DNA of 64,000 nucleotides, from positions 1-64,000 of the forward strand of contig CAJULP010000055.1 in the NCBI GenBank assembly GCA_910587295.1, read 5' to 3'. Of this stretch, positions 17,458-26,051 are shown piece by piece. A program made the translations under genes and the position numbers. How positions within the stretch are numbered: the stretch's first letter is position 1; every line of letters begins with the position of its first letter. The notes below the pieces were generated by a model, which saw only the letters and a list, made by a program, of their open reading frames with translations, made no database searches and was not told the DNA's origin. Source of the DNA: an uncultured Lachnospiraceae bacterium. GTDB taxonomy: Bacteria; Bacillota; Clostridia; Lachnospirales; Lachnospiraceae.

Positions 17458-19335
17458 ATGAGTGCGATAGTAAACGGAATCGTGGACGGGCTTGTCTGGA
17501 TGATTCATCTATGCTACGATCTGTGCCACAATTATTGGATAGCAATCTTTTTATTTACAGTGTTGACAAAGGTGGTCTTGCTGCCTTTGTCAATTTGGGT
17601 TCAAAAGAACTCTATTAAAACGGTCCGGATGCAGCCGGAGATGAATCAAATCAAAGCTGTTTACATGGGCAATCAGGATGCAATTTCCGAAGAACAGTAT
17701 AAGTTGTTTAAAAAGGAAGGATATAATCCGTTTGCAGATTTGATACCGCTGTTTGTGCAGTTAGCTCTCCTGATGGGAGTGGTGGAGGCTGTAAAGAGAG
17801 GAACAACCCTGACAGATATTCCGGTAAGGACCGGGGGAGTGACCTTGCTTGTTCCGTTGTTTGCCGCATTATCTGCCTTCTTTATGTGTTATGTGCAGAA
17901 TAAGATCAATGTTCTCCAGTCGGAGCAGGGGCTTGTCAACAAATATGGAACGATGGTCTTTTCCGTTGTGCTTTCCCTTTATCTGGGATTCTTTGTCTCT
18001 ATTGGAGTAGGATCTTATTGGTGTTTCAGCAATGTGCTATCCGTTGTCCAATTGATACTTTTAAATATCTGGATCAATCCCAAGAATTATATTGACTATG
18101 AAGCTTTGGAGGCAAGTAAGGAAGAACTAAAGAGAGCCAAGCTTTTTATGGCTTCCGGGCAGAAAAAGGACAGGCAGAATCCGTACAGGAAGCGGGAAAA
18201 GGAGGATTATAAGCGGTTTTTAAAGGCATCGGGTAAAAAGATTGTTTTTTATTCCGAGAAAAATGGCTTTTATAAGTATTACCGGAATATCATTGAGGAG
18301 ATTGTTAAAAGGACTAATATTGTGATCCATTATATTACCAGCGACCCATTGGACGAAGTGTTCCAGATGGAGAGTGTGCAGTTTAAGCCTTACTATATCG
18401 GCGAGAACCGTATGATCGTGCTGATGATGAAGATGGAGACGGATCTGATGGTCATGACTACACCAGATCTGGAGAACTTTCAGTTAAAGCGTTCCTATGT
18501 AAAAAAGGATATTGAATATATTTATGTGCCCCATGATGTCAATAGTTCTAACTTGACTTTCCACAAAAATGCCTTGGATCATTTTGACACCATCTTTACT
18601 TCAGGATTTAAAAATAAAGAGGAAATCAAAGAGAGGGAAGAAAAATATGCCCTGCCTTCCAAGAAACTGGTGGAATGGGGATCTGGGGTGATCGACAATA
18701 TGACCGAATCTTATTTGGAGTTATCTAAGGAGAAGAAGGCGGGGAAAAAGACGATTTTGATTGCGCCTTCCTGGCAGAAGGACAATATTTTTGATTCCTG
18801 TATTGAAGAGATGCTTGATGAACTGATTCAGACAGATTATCAGGTGATCGTGCGTCCGCACCCCCAGTATGTCCGTCATTTTGAAGGACGGGTAGATCTT
18901 CTTGCAGAAAAATATAAAAAGGATGGGGTGGAGTTCCAGAAGGATTTTTCCTCTAATAAAACAGTTTACATGGCGGACCTTCTGGTGACGGATTGGTCAA
19001 GCATTTCGCTGGAATATGCTTTTTCTACGTTAAAACCGGTTTTGTTTATCAATACGCCCATGAAGGTAGTAAACGGGGATTATCAGGAACTCAGTACAGT
19101 TCCCATTGATATTGAACTTCGTGATCAGGTAGGGATCTCCTTAGAGTTAGACAGGGTTGGTGCAAAAGTGGTTTCGGCGGTTGACCGGTTGTTGTTTGAT
19201 CAACAGTTTTCCCCGCAGTCCATGCAGGGGTTGAAAGAAAAGTACCTTTATCATCCGGGAGAAAGTGGAAAAATTGGAGCGAAGTATATGATCCAGCGCT
19301 TGGTGGACCGATCAGGTAAAAAGGAGGGGAAGTAG
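17458..19335 (+). CDS. YidC/Oxa1 domain fused to CDP-glycerol glycerophosphotransferase-like domain
   Basis: A 625-residue fusion. Residues 1-215 are a YidC/Oxa1/SpoIIIJ-type insertase core: TVLTKVVLLPLSIWVQKNS, the cytosolic helical hairpin (RMQPEMNQIKAVY), then EGYNPFADLIPLFVQLALL and three more membrane segments. The groove position that is Arg in SpoIIIJ is Lys38. After a basic linker, residues 250-620 form a TagB/TagF-like domain with RPHPQYVRH near 466 and VTDWSSISLEYAF near 510, the catalytic signatures of CDP-glycerol:polyol phosphotransferases. The frame is unbroken and starts 9 bp after the previous stop. The next gene starts directly after the stop (TAGATG). In context (CMP-AEP synthesis downstream) the transferase may use CMP-AEP instead of CDP-glycerol; that is inference. 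The YidC part could be an anchor, a lipid groove or an insertase. Confidence 0.8.
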   Translation: MSAIVNGIVDGLVWMIHLCYDLCHNYWIAIFLFTVLTKVVLLPLSIWVQKNSIKTVRMQPEMNQIKAVYMGNQDAISEEQYKLFKKEGYNPFADLIPLFVQLALLMGVVEAVKRGTTLTDIPVRTGGVTLLVPLFAALSAFFMCYVQNKINVLQSEQGLVNKYGTMVFSVVLSLYLGFFVSIGVGSYWCFSNVLSVVQLILLNIWINPKNYIDYEALEASKEELKRAKLFMASGQKKDRQNPYRKREKEDYKRFLKASGKKIVFYSEKNGFYKYYRNIIEEIVKRTNIVIHYITSDPLDEVFQMESVQFKPYYIGENRMIVLMMKMETDLMVMTTPDLENFQLKRSYVKKDIEYIYVPHDVNSSNLTFHKNALDHFDTIFTSGFKNKEEIKEREEKYALPSKKLVEWGSGVIDNMTESYLELSKEKKAGKKTILIAPSWQKDNIFDSCIEEMLDELIQTDYQVIVRPHPQYVRHFEGRVDLLAEKYKKDGVEFQKDFSSNKTVYMADLLVTDWSSISLEYAFSTLKPVLFINTPMKVVNGDYQELSTVPIDIELRDQVGISLELDRVGAKVVSAVDRLLFDQQFSPQSMQGLKEKYLYHPGESGKIGAKYMIQRLVDRSGKKEGK

Positions 19336-20457
19336 ATGGTGCAGAGAAAGGTTTTATTAAATCCAGGCCCGGCGACGACTACAGATACCGTGAAAATGGC
19401 GCAGGTGGTTCCGGATATTTGTCCTCGCGAAAAAGAGTTTGCGGCTATTATGCGCGAGGTGGAGGAAGGGCTTTTACGGATCGTTCATGCCGACCCGGAA
19501 GAATATGCGGCAGTGTTGTTTTGCGGGTCTGGAACCATTAACATGGATATCTGCCTCAATTCTCTCCTTCCGGAAAATGGGAAAGCGCTAATTATCAATA
19601 ACGGGGCGTACAGCAGCCGTGGGGCGGAGATCTGCCAGTATTATGGTCTGCCGTTTATCAACTTGAAACTGCCTGTAGACAGGCAGCCGGATTTGGATTT
19701 GATAGAAGATACCTTAAAGAAGAACCCGGATATTGCGTTGGTATATACCACCCACCATGAAACGGGGACCGGACTTCTTAATCCGATCAGGCAGATCGGC
19801 GCTTTGGTGCACCGCTATCATGGGGTGTTTGTGGTGGATACCACTTCCACCTATGCAATGCGTCCAATCCATATGACGGAGGACGAAATTGATTTCTGCA
19901 TGGCTTCAGCGCAAAAGGGAATTATGGCAATGACAGGGCTTTCTTTTATTATTGGGAAGAAATCGGTGATCGAAGCTTCTGCAGAGTATCCCAAAAGGTC
20001 TTATTATTGTAACCTGTTTATGCAGTACGAATATGCCAGAGCCCATGGGGAAATGCACTTTACGCCGCCAGTACAGGTAATCTATGCAGCGCGCCAGGCC
20101 TTAAAGGAGTACTTTGAGGAAGGGGAGCTGAATAAATGGGAAAGGCACAGACGGGTTTATTGTGCGATCAGGGAAGGGCTTGAAGAATTGGGGTTCCGGA
20201 TTTTTATTCCCAAGGGGCAGGAGGCGGAGTTGGTTGCCGCTGCATTATATCCGGATGATCCTAACTGGAATTTTGAGAAGATTCATGATGCCTGTTATGA
20301 GCGGGGATTCACGATCTATCCCGGGAAGGTGGAGAAGGCAGGCATGTTCCGGATCTGTGCGTTGGGGGCGATTGATCAGGAGGACATCAAAGCATTCTTT
20401 ACGGTATTTCAGGAAGCGCTGAAAGAAAACCATGTTACCGTACCTGTGGTATATTGA
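19336..20457 (+). CDS. phnW: 2-aminoethylphosphonate:pyruvate aminotransferase-like
   Basis: A 373-residue fold-type I PLP enzyme. The N-terminus VLLNPGPATTTDTVKMAQ matches the LxPGPxxT pattern of PhnW, and the PLP lysine is in MASAQKGIMAMTG. Length is typical for the family. It sits directly before PEP mutase and phosphonopyruvate decarboxylase, so the expected reaction runs in the biosynthetic direction: phosphonoacetaldehyde plus an amino donor gives 2-AEP. AAGGAGGGG precedes ATG 19336, which abuts the stop of the YidC fusion. An alternative in the same superfamily is alanine-glyoxylate or serine-pyruvate aminotransferase, but the neighbours argue against it. Confidence 0.85.
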   Translation: MVQRKVLLNPGPATTTDTVKMAQVVPDICPREKEFAAIMREVEEGLLRIVHADPEEYAAVLFCGSGTINMDICLNSLLPENGKALIINNGAYSSRGAEICQYYGLPFINLKLPVDRQPDLDLIEDTLKKNPDIALVYTTHHETGTGLLNPIRQIGALVHRYHGVFVVDTTSTYAMRPIHMTEDEIDFCMASAQKGIMAMTGLSFIIGKKSVIEASAEYPKRSYYCNLFMQYEYARAHGEMHFTPPVQVIYAARQALKEYFEEGELNKWERHRRVYCAIREGLEELGFRIFIPKGQEAELVAAALYPDDPNWNFEKIHDACYERGFTIYPGKVEKAGMFRICALGAIDQEDIKAFFTVFQEALKENHVTVPVVY

Positions 20458-20471
20458 TGAGGAAATAAAAG

Positions 20472-21767
20472 ATGAAAAAGGTTTACACTTGTTTTTGCAC
20501 GGATGTGATCCATGAAGGGCATTTAAATATTTTACGAGAAGCCGCCAAATATGGGGAAGTATCTGTAGGAGTGCTTTCTGACGGAGCCATGGTAGGATTT
20601 AACCGGTTTCCCACCATTTCCTTGGAGGAAAGGATGGAGATGGTAAGGCAGACTGGGCTTGTGCATGAGGTTTTGGTACAGGATGAGGTGGTTTATGACC
20701 ATGTAATGGAAAGCCTGCGCCCGGATTATATTGTCCACGGGGATAACTGGAAGGAAGGGCCGGAACGCTTTATCCGTCAGAATGTGCTGGAAAACATAGA
20801 ACGTTGGGGCGGTGAGCTGGTTGAAATCCCTTACACTTATAATGAAAAGGTAAAGCACATTGACGATTTGATGAAGGAAAAGCTTGCCATGCCGGAGTTT
20901 CGCAGAAAGCGTCTGCGTCAGCTTATCGCTATGCGCCCTATTGTAAAGGCTTTGGAGGTACACTCAGGCCTTACTGCATTGATTGCAGAAAAGACGGTAG
21001 TGGAAAGTGGTGGCAGGCTGGATCAGTTTGATGCAATGTGGATCTCTTCCTTATGCGATTCCACAGCTAAAGGAAAGCCGGATATCGAATTGGTGGATAT
21101 GTCTTCCCGGATCCGCACCATAGACGACGTGATGGATGTGACGACGAAACCGATTATCCTGGATGGGGATACTGGCGGTTTGATCGAGCATTTTGTTTAT
21201 AATATCAGGACATTGGAGCGCATGGGCGTCTCCGCCGTGATCATTGAGGATAAGACAGGGCTGAAAAAGAATTCCTTGTTTGGAACAGAAGTGGAGCAGA
21301 CACAGGATAGCAATGATAATTTCTGTGAGAAGATAAAAGCAGGGAAACAGGTGCTGCGTACGGAAGATTTTATGATTATTGCCCGTATTGAGAGCCTGAT
21401 TCTTGATAAGGGCATGGAGGATGCGTTAAACCGCGGGTTTGCCTATGTGAAAGCTGGGGCGGATGGGATTATGATCCACTCCAGGAAAAAATCCCCAGAC
21501 GAAATTTTGGAATTTTGCAGGAAATTCAGAGAAAAGGATGGAGATACTCCCATTGTGGTAGTGCCCACTTCTTTTAATAGCATTACGGAGGAGGAGCTGG
21601 CACAGGCAGGGGTCAATATCGTGATTTATGCCAATCAGCTCACCAGAAGTGCATTTCCCGCAATGCAAAACACGGCAGTGGAGATTTTGCAGAATCACCG
21701 GGCGCTTGAAGCGGATGCTAAGCTGATGCCCTTTCAGGATATCATCCGCCTGATTGATGAGATTTAA
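20472..21767 (+). CDS. aepX: PEP mutase with N-terminal cytidylyltransferase-like domain
   Basis: A 431-residue two-domain protein. Residues 1-130 are a nucleotidyltransferase of the TagD/GCT type with the H-x-G-H motif in CTDVIHEGHLNIL (14-17) and ISLEERMEMV. Residues 145-431 are PEP mutase: SLCDSTAKGKPDIE, ILDGDTGG and the catalytic loop IEDKTGLKKNSLFG at about 257-270, whose EDKxxxKxNS is diagnostic for phosphonopyruvate-forming mutases rather than isocitrate lyases. It makes phosphonopyruvate from PEP, forming the C-P bond. The next two genes complete AEP synthesis and activation. The fused transferase may activate AEP or a polyol phosphate; a second, LicC-like transferase follows, so the activation step looks duplicated. 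Confidence 0.9.
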   Translation: MKKVYTCFCTDVIHEGHLNILREAAKYGEVSVGVLSDGAMVGFNRFPTISLEERMEMVRQTGLVHEVLVQDEVVYDHVMESLRPDYIVHGDNWKEGPERFIRQNVLENIERWGGELVEIPYTYNEKVKHIDDLMKEKLAMPEFRRKRLRQLIAMRPIVKALEVHSGLTALIAEKTVVESGGRLDQFDAMWISSLCDSTAKGKPDIELVDMSSRIRTIDDVMDVTTKPIILDGDTGGLIEHFVYNIRTLERMGVSAVIIEDKTGLKKNSLFGTEVEQTQDSNDNFCEKIKAGKQVLRTEDFMIIARIESLILDKGMEDALNRGFAYVKAGADGIMIHSRKKSPDEILEFCRKFREKDGDTPIVVVPTSFNSITEEELAQAGVNIVIYANQLTRSAFPAMQNTAVEILQNHRALEADAKLMPFQDIIRLIDEI

Positions 21768-21790
21768 GCACAGGGAAAGGGCGAAAAGAA

Positions 21791-22483
21791 ATGAAGGAAA
21801 CAGCAATTTTAATGGCGGCGGGATTGGGTGAGCGGATGCGTCCGCTTACGGAAACTACGCCTAAGCCGCTAGTGAAGGTTCATGGCAAGCCCATGATCGA
21901 AACGGTGGTGGAAGGGCTGCTTGCCCGGGCGGTAGAAGAAATTTATGTGGTTACAGGCTATCTTGGCGTGCAGTTTGAAGGGTTATGTGATAAATACCCT
22001 TCTGTAAAATTGATCCAGAACCCGGATTATGGGACAAAGAATAATATCTCCTCTATCTATGCGGCAAGGAAGGTTCTTGGCAGCGGAAATTGTTTCATCT
22101 GCGAATCGGATCTGTATGTGGCGGATCCTTCTATCTTCCAAAAGGAATTACCTCATTCCTGTTATTACGGGAGGATGCAGGAGGGATATTCGGATGATTG
22201 GGTGTTTGACCTTCAAGAGGGGTATATTACCCGTGTGGGAAAAGGCGGGGAGGATACTTATAATATGGTGGGCATTTCTTATTTCAAACAGGCGGAAGCT
22301 TTGATTCTAAAAGAGGAAATTGAAAAGGCCTACAGGATAGAAGAAAATGGTAATTTGTTCTGGGATGATGTGGTAAACAGAAATTTAGACAAACTGCGCC
22401 TTCGGGTAGAACCCGTCAAAGAAGGGCAGCTTGTGGAGATTGATACAGTGGAGGAGCTTAGGGAAGTCAATGAAGGCAAGTAG
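21791..22483 (+). CDS. pntC: LicC/PntC-like CTP transferase
   Basis: A 230-residue sugar-nucleotidyltransferase-fold enzyme with the signature LMAAGLGERMRPLTETTPKP at the N-terminus and the acidic metal site in FICESDLYV. Length and motifs fit LicC-type phosphocholine cytidylyltransferases and PntC, which activates 2-aminoethylphosphonate as CMP-AEP. Lying between PEP mutase and phosphonopyruvate decarboxylase, PntC is the better call. Its 3' end overlaps the next gene by 14 bp. It should act in the cytosol. Phosphocholine activation cannot be excluded without a structure-based comparison. Confidence 0.75.
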   Translation: MKETAILMAAGLGERMRPLTETTPKPLVKVHGKPMIETVVEGLLARAVEEIYVVTGYLGVQFEGLCDKYPSVKLIQNPDYGTKNNISSIYAARKVLGSGNCFICESDLYVADPSIFQKELPHSCYYGRMQEGYSDDWVFDLQEGYITRVGKGGEDTYNMVGISYFKQAEALILKEEIEKAYRIEENGNLFWDDVVNRNLDKLRLRVEPVKEGQLVEIDTVEELREVNEGK

Positions 22484-23600
22484 GTTGTTAGAAGAGTTAG
22501 GGAATATGGGGATTCATACCATTGCCGGGGTGCCGGACTCCACCTTAAAGCAGTTTTGTGATGGAATCGAAAATTATCAGGGTGAGCTATCCCACTATGT
22601 GGCGGCCAATGAAGGGGCGGCGGTAGGGTTAGCGATCGGAAGCTTTTTGGCATCGGGAAAGCCTGCCTGCGTATATATGCAGAACTCAGGGATTGGAAAT
22701 GCCGTGAATCCGATTGTCTCTTTGGCAAACGGCGACGTTTATGGGATTCCCATGCTGTTTGTGATAGGATGGCGGGGGGAGCCGGGAGTCAAGGACGAAC
22801 CCCAGCATGTCTTTCAGGGGAAGATCACCTGCAAACTTTTGGATACTTTGTTAGTGCCCTATGCCGTGATTGATAAGGAGACTTCTGAGGAAGAGGCGTT
22901 TGCAGCGCTTCGGTTGGCGGAAGATACGTTAAAAGGCGGTGGGCAGTTTGCGTTGGTCATAAGGAAAGACACGTTTGAAAAGGAAGAGTCTTATACTTGG
23001 GAAAATAGGAATACGTTGGTGCGGGAAGAAATGCTCAGGGAAATTTTAAGGCGGGTACCCCGTGATGCGGCAATCGTTTCCACCACCGGAAAGATTTCCA
23101 GGGAACTATATGAACAGAGCCATCAGATGTACGGGAATCATGAGAATCTGTTTATGACGGTGGGAGGCATGGGACATGCTTCCATGATTGCCCTGGGGAT
23201 TGCAAAGAAGCGGCCGGATAAAAGAGTCGTTTGTATTGATGGGGATGGGGCTGTGCTCATGCATATGGGTGCCCTGCCTTTTATCGCATCACAAAAACCG
23301 GAAAATTTCTGCCACATTGTCATCAACAACCAGGCCCATGAGTCAGTCGGAGCCATGCCGACAGGCTGTCAGGGAGCAGATTTTTCTAACCTTGCGAAGG
23401 CAGCCGGATATGTACATGCGGGGAAACTGGAAAGAATGGAAGATTTGGAAAAACTCAGTGATTTTTTCATGGACGGAAAAGGACCTGTCTTATTTGAAAT
23501 TCCTGTCTCTTTATCTTCCCGTTTGGATCTTGGCAGGCCCAAAGAAAGCGCAAAGGAAAATAAAGAAAGTTTTATGGAGTTTTTGAATGGCATAGATTAG
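22470..23600 (+). CDS. aepY: Phosphonopyruvate decarboxylase
   Basis: A 376-residue ThDP-dependent decarboxylase, read from ATG 22470, which lies 14 bp inside the previous gene and gives the usual family start (ASRLLEELGNMGIHTIAGVP). The pyrimidine-domain glutamate is in YVAANEGAAVGLAIG. The ThDP/Mg motif is CIDGDGAVLMHMG followed by VINNQAHES. The family length is about 375. It removes CO2 from phosphonopyruvate to give phosphonoacetaldehyde, making the thermodynamically poor mutase step irreversible. It is the last gene of the long operon and is followed by a terminator. Confidence 0.9.
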   Translation: MKASRLLEELGNMGIHTIAGVPDSTLKQFCDGIENYQGELSHYVAANEGAAVGLAIGSFLASGKPACVYMQNSGIGNAVNPIVSLANGDVYGIPMLFVIGWRGEPGVKDEPQHVFQGKITCKLLDTLLVPYAVIDKETSEEEAFAALRLAEDTLKGGGQFALVIRKDTFEKEESYTWENRNTLVREEMLREILRRVPRDAAIVSTTGKISRELYEQSHQMYGNHENLFMTVGGMGHASMIALGIAKKRPDKRVVCIDGDGAVLMHMGALPFIASQKPENFCHIVINNQAHESVGAMPTGCQGADFSNLAKAAGYVHAGKLERMEDLEKLSDFFMDGKGPVLFEIPVSLSSRLDLGRPKESAKENKESFMEFLNGID

Positions 23601-23608
23601 GGTAAAGT

Positions 23609-23638
23609 AAAAATGCGGTATTAAAAACCGCATTTTTT
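23609..23638. terminator. Bidirectional terminator after aepY
   Basis: AAAAATGCGGT (23609-23619) and ACCGCATTTTT (23627-23637) form a perfect 11-bp stem with a 7-nt loop and a T run. It ends the plus-strand operon; its right arm contains the last codons of the convergent GT2 gene, which stops at 23621. Confidence 0.8.
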
Positions 23639-24550
23639 CGTAATCAAATATCTTGGCCTTGCCTTGATTTCATCATAAATCCGGGAAATATAATGCCCAA
23701 TGATTCCCAGGCTGATCATAAGGACGCTTCCAATCAAAAGTTGTAATAGAATAACGGTAGTGAAGCCTTCCAGTGCGGTACCGGTAAAATAGCGGTATAA
23801 TGATTGGATGCCAAGGCCGATAGAGCACAGAAACATCACCCATCCCAGAAAAGTCACAAATTGCAGAGGCGCTCCTGAAAATGAGGTAATGTTACGTATG
23901 GCGTATTTGATCAGCTTCCAAACAGACCATTTCGAGGTGCCGTTTTCACGCTCTTTTACATGAAAAGGGATAGAAATAGTCCTAAACCCAATCCAGGATG
24001 ATAAAGCACGGAAAAATGGCGCACGCTCTGGCATGGCAAGCAGAGAGTCTACGGCTTTCCGGTCTAAAAGCTTAAAATCTGATGTTTTGGACATATCAAT
24101 GCCGGAAGCCTTGCTGATGATGTGGTAAAAACTATTAGCGCATAATGTATGGAGAAAATTTTCTTTTCCTCTGGAGGCCTTTACGCCTTCCACGACTTCA
24201 TAACCGTCCTGCCACAGGCGGTACATTTCCGGAATCAGTTCAGCAGGGTGCTGCAGGTCGCAATCCATGATCAGGCAGCAATCGCCCGTGGAGGCTTCCA
24301 GGCCGGCAAAGATGGCCGCTTCCTTCCCGAAATTCCTGGAAAAGCAGATTCCTTTTACCTGTGGATTTTTAGATGATAATATTTGGATATTCTGGTAGGT
24401 CATATCGCCAGAACCATCGTCAATAAAAATCAGCTCAAAGGGAATGGATGCAGAGGATAGTATGTTGCTGATAACATCAAAAGCGTATAAGATATTATCC
24501 TGTTCATTGTAAGCCGGAAGTATAATGGAAAGAAAATGGTTGCTGTTCAT
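23621..24550 (-). CDS. GT2 polyprenyl-phosphate glycosyltransferase (GtrB/DPM1-like)
   Basis: A 309-residue enzyme. The GT-A domain begins LSIILPAYNEQDNILYAF, with FIDDGSGDMT and the metal site MDCDLQHPAE. Two C-terminal membrane segments (about 228-250 and 262-285) and HYISRIYDEIKARPRYLI give the layout of GtrB/DPM1-type enzymes, which load a sugar on undecaprenyl phosphate for use outside the membrane by GT-C enzymes. GGGAGG precedes the start at 24550. It is transcribed against the phosphonate operon and shares its terminator hairpin. The sugar is unknown; several GT-C-like partners are in the window. Confidence 0.85.
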   Translation of the reverse strand: MNSNHFLSIILPAYNEQDNILYAFDVISNILSSASIPFELIFIDDGSGDMTYQNIQILSSKNPQVKGICFSRNFGKEAAIFAGLEASTGDCCLIMDCDLQHPAELIPEMYRLWQDGYEVVEGVKASRGKENFLHTLCANSFYHIISKASGIDMSKTSDFKLLDRKAVDSLLAMPERAPFFRALSSWIGFRTISIPFHVKERENGTSKWSVWKLIKYAIRNITSFSGAPLQFVTFLGWVMFLCSIGLGIQSLYRYFTGTALEGFTTVILLQLLIGSVLMISLGIIGHYISRIYDEIKARPRYLITKKCGF

Positions 24551-24612
24551 GTTGGCCTCCCGTGTAAGGTTTGCAATTCAAGTAGGGGATCCTGTAAGGC
24601 TCCGTGCCTTTT

Positions 24613-24640
24613 ATTATAGCAGTATCTGCGCATTTTACAA
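24613..24640 (-). promoter_or_regulatory. Promoter of the GtrB-like gene
   Basis: On the minus strand TTGTAA (24635-24640), a 16-bp spacer and TATAAT (24613-24618) form a good sigma-A promoter about 62 bp before the start codon. The rest of the 297-bp divergent space to 24847 is AT-rich; I see no clear promoter for the plus-strand lipoprotein gene. Confidence 0.6.
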
Positions 24641-24847
24641 TAAAAAAGACATAGTTTTGAGAATAACAGAATAAACTATAAATAACTTATTAAGTTTTTT
24701 TTAATGTTACCGAAAAAAGATTTAATTTAAGGCTCAGGCACTGGAAATAACTGAAAAATATGTTATCCTGGAAATGAACAGAGCGAATGTATATTATATA
24801 GTACCATCAGGCCGGGTTATTTCAGGGTTTGGGAGAGGAGTGTATAT

Positions 24848-25915
24848 ATGAAAGAAAAGAAAACAAAAACAGCATGGGGCATAGTTCTGCTTATGGCAGC
24901 TATCATGGTCATAATCGGATGTGCCAGGAAGCAGGCGGATGAAACAGGAGATAATGTATCATCAGATAATGTGCTGATTACAGAAACGGGTGAAGTAGTG
25001 AAGCTTGAGCCTATACCGACGCCAGCTCCCACTTCTTCGAAAAGTAACATGGAAAACATGGAGAAAGAAAATATGCAATTACCGAAAACTGAACAGACAG
25101 CACCAACACCGGCAATAGAATTAGATGTACCTGTTCACGAACAGGTGATTACAGAAGAGGATCAGATAGAGCCGGAAGGAAAGGGGCTTCAGTTAGTTTT
25201 TTTGGGGGACAGTATTTTTGATAATAATAGGGATGGAACAGGAATCCCGTATTTGACAGCTTCGCAGTGTGATGCTGATGTGTTTAATCTTGCAATCGGC
25301 GGTTCCAGTGCCAGCCTTGATTGGGGAGAATATGGCGAATTGGATACATGGGCATCTAATGGTTTTTGTGGGGTGACTAATGCCATGATGGGTAAAATCT
25401 CGACAGATGCTTTCGAAGGAACACGGGCAAAAGAAATATTAGATAATCCCAATATTGATTTTTCACAGACGGATTATTTTATTGTGGAGTATGGAACAAA
25501 CGATTTTTTTCGCGCCGTGAGCCAAAGCGATCCGGAAAGTGATTACAATCTCCATACTTATGCCGGAGCTTTGCGGTATGGGGTGTCCAATTTGCAGGAA
25601 TTGGCTCCTGATGCGACGATTATCCTCTGTTCTCCCTGCTATGCCCAGTTTTACCATGATGGCCGTATGGTGGGGGATGGAAATGTGACCAACCCAGGGA
25701 ACGGAACTTTATTTGACTATAAAGGAACATGTAACTACATTGCCAATGAAACACAGTCATATTTTTTTAATGCCTATCAGGATTTGGGAATCGACGGCTA
25801 TACTGCGGAGGACTACCTGGAAGATGGCGTACATCTGACGGAAGCCGGGAGAAAGCTTTATGCGGATGCGCTGGCACGCATGATTTTATCCATAGAAGAA
25901 ACGAAAAACAATTGA
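24848..25915 (+). CDS. SGNH/GDSL-hydrolase lipoprotein
   Basis: A 355-residue secreted lipoprotein. The signal peptide ends in a lipobox (VIIGC, Cys25). A low-complexity Thr/Pro/Glu linker covers about 30-115. The SGNH domain then starts LVFLGDSIFDN, with the Ser in GDS; a mid-domain VEYGTNDFF carries the Gly-x-Asn block and DGVHLTEAGRKLY carries the Asp-His pair. Such enzymes add or remove acyl groups on surface glycans. It is monocistronic, between a divergent GT2 gene and a terminator at 25939. Whether it is an esterase or a transferase cannot be told. Confidence 0.85.
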   Translation: MKEKKTKTAWGIVLLMAAIMVIIGCARKQADETGDNVSSDNVLITETGEVVKLEPIPTPAPTSSKSNMENMEKENMQLPKTEQTAPTPAIELDVPVHEQVITEEDQIEPEGKGLQLVFLGDSIFDNNRDGTGIPYLTASQCDADVFNLAIGGSSASLDWGEYGELDTWASNGFCGVTNAMMGKISTDAFEGTRAKEILDNPNIDFSQTDYFIVEYGTNDFFRAVSQSDPESDYNLHTYAGALRYGVSNLQELAPDATIILCSPCYAQFYHDGRMVGDGNVTNPGNGTLFDYKGTCNYIANETQSYFFNAYQDLGIDGYTAEDYLEDGVHLTEAGRKLYADALARMILSIEETKNN

Positions 25916-25938
25916 CAGCTTAAAAGTAGTGTTTGTAG

Positions 25939-25969
25939 AAGCGCAAGATGCAGGTCTTGCGCTTTTTTT
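25939..25969 (+). terminator. Intrinsic terminator after SGNH lipoprotein gene
   Basis: AAGCGCAAGA (25939-25948) pairs with TCTTGCGCTT (25955-25964) over a 6-nt loop, followed by a run of T to 25969. A textbook intrinsic terminator. Confidence 0.85.
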
Positions 25970-25978
25970 CGGGATTTG

Positions 25979-26007
25979 TTGAAGGTCAGGAGGAAGTAGT
26001 ATATAAT
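25979..26007 (+). promoter_or_regulatory. Promoter of membrane GT gene at 26052
   Basis: TTGAAG (25979-25984), 17 bp, TATAAT (26002-26007), starting ten bases after the terminator of the gene before. Confidence 0.65.
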
Positions 26008-26051
26008 GACTAAATCAGGCAAAAGAAAATAAAGTGGGTTGGAAGCACAGA

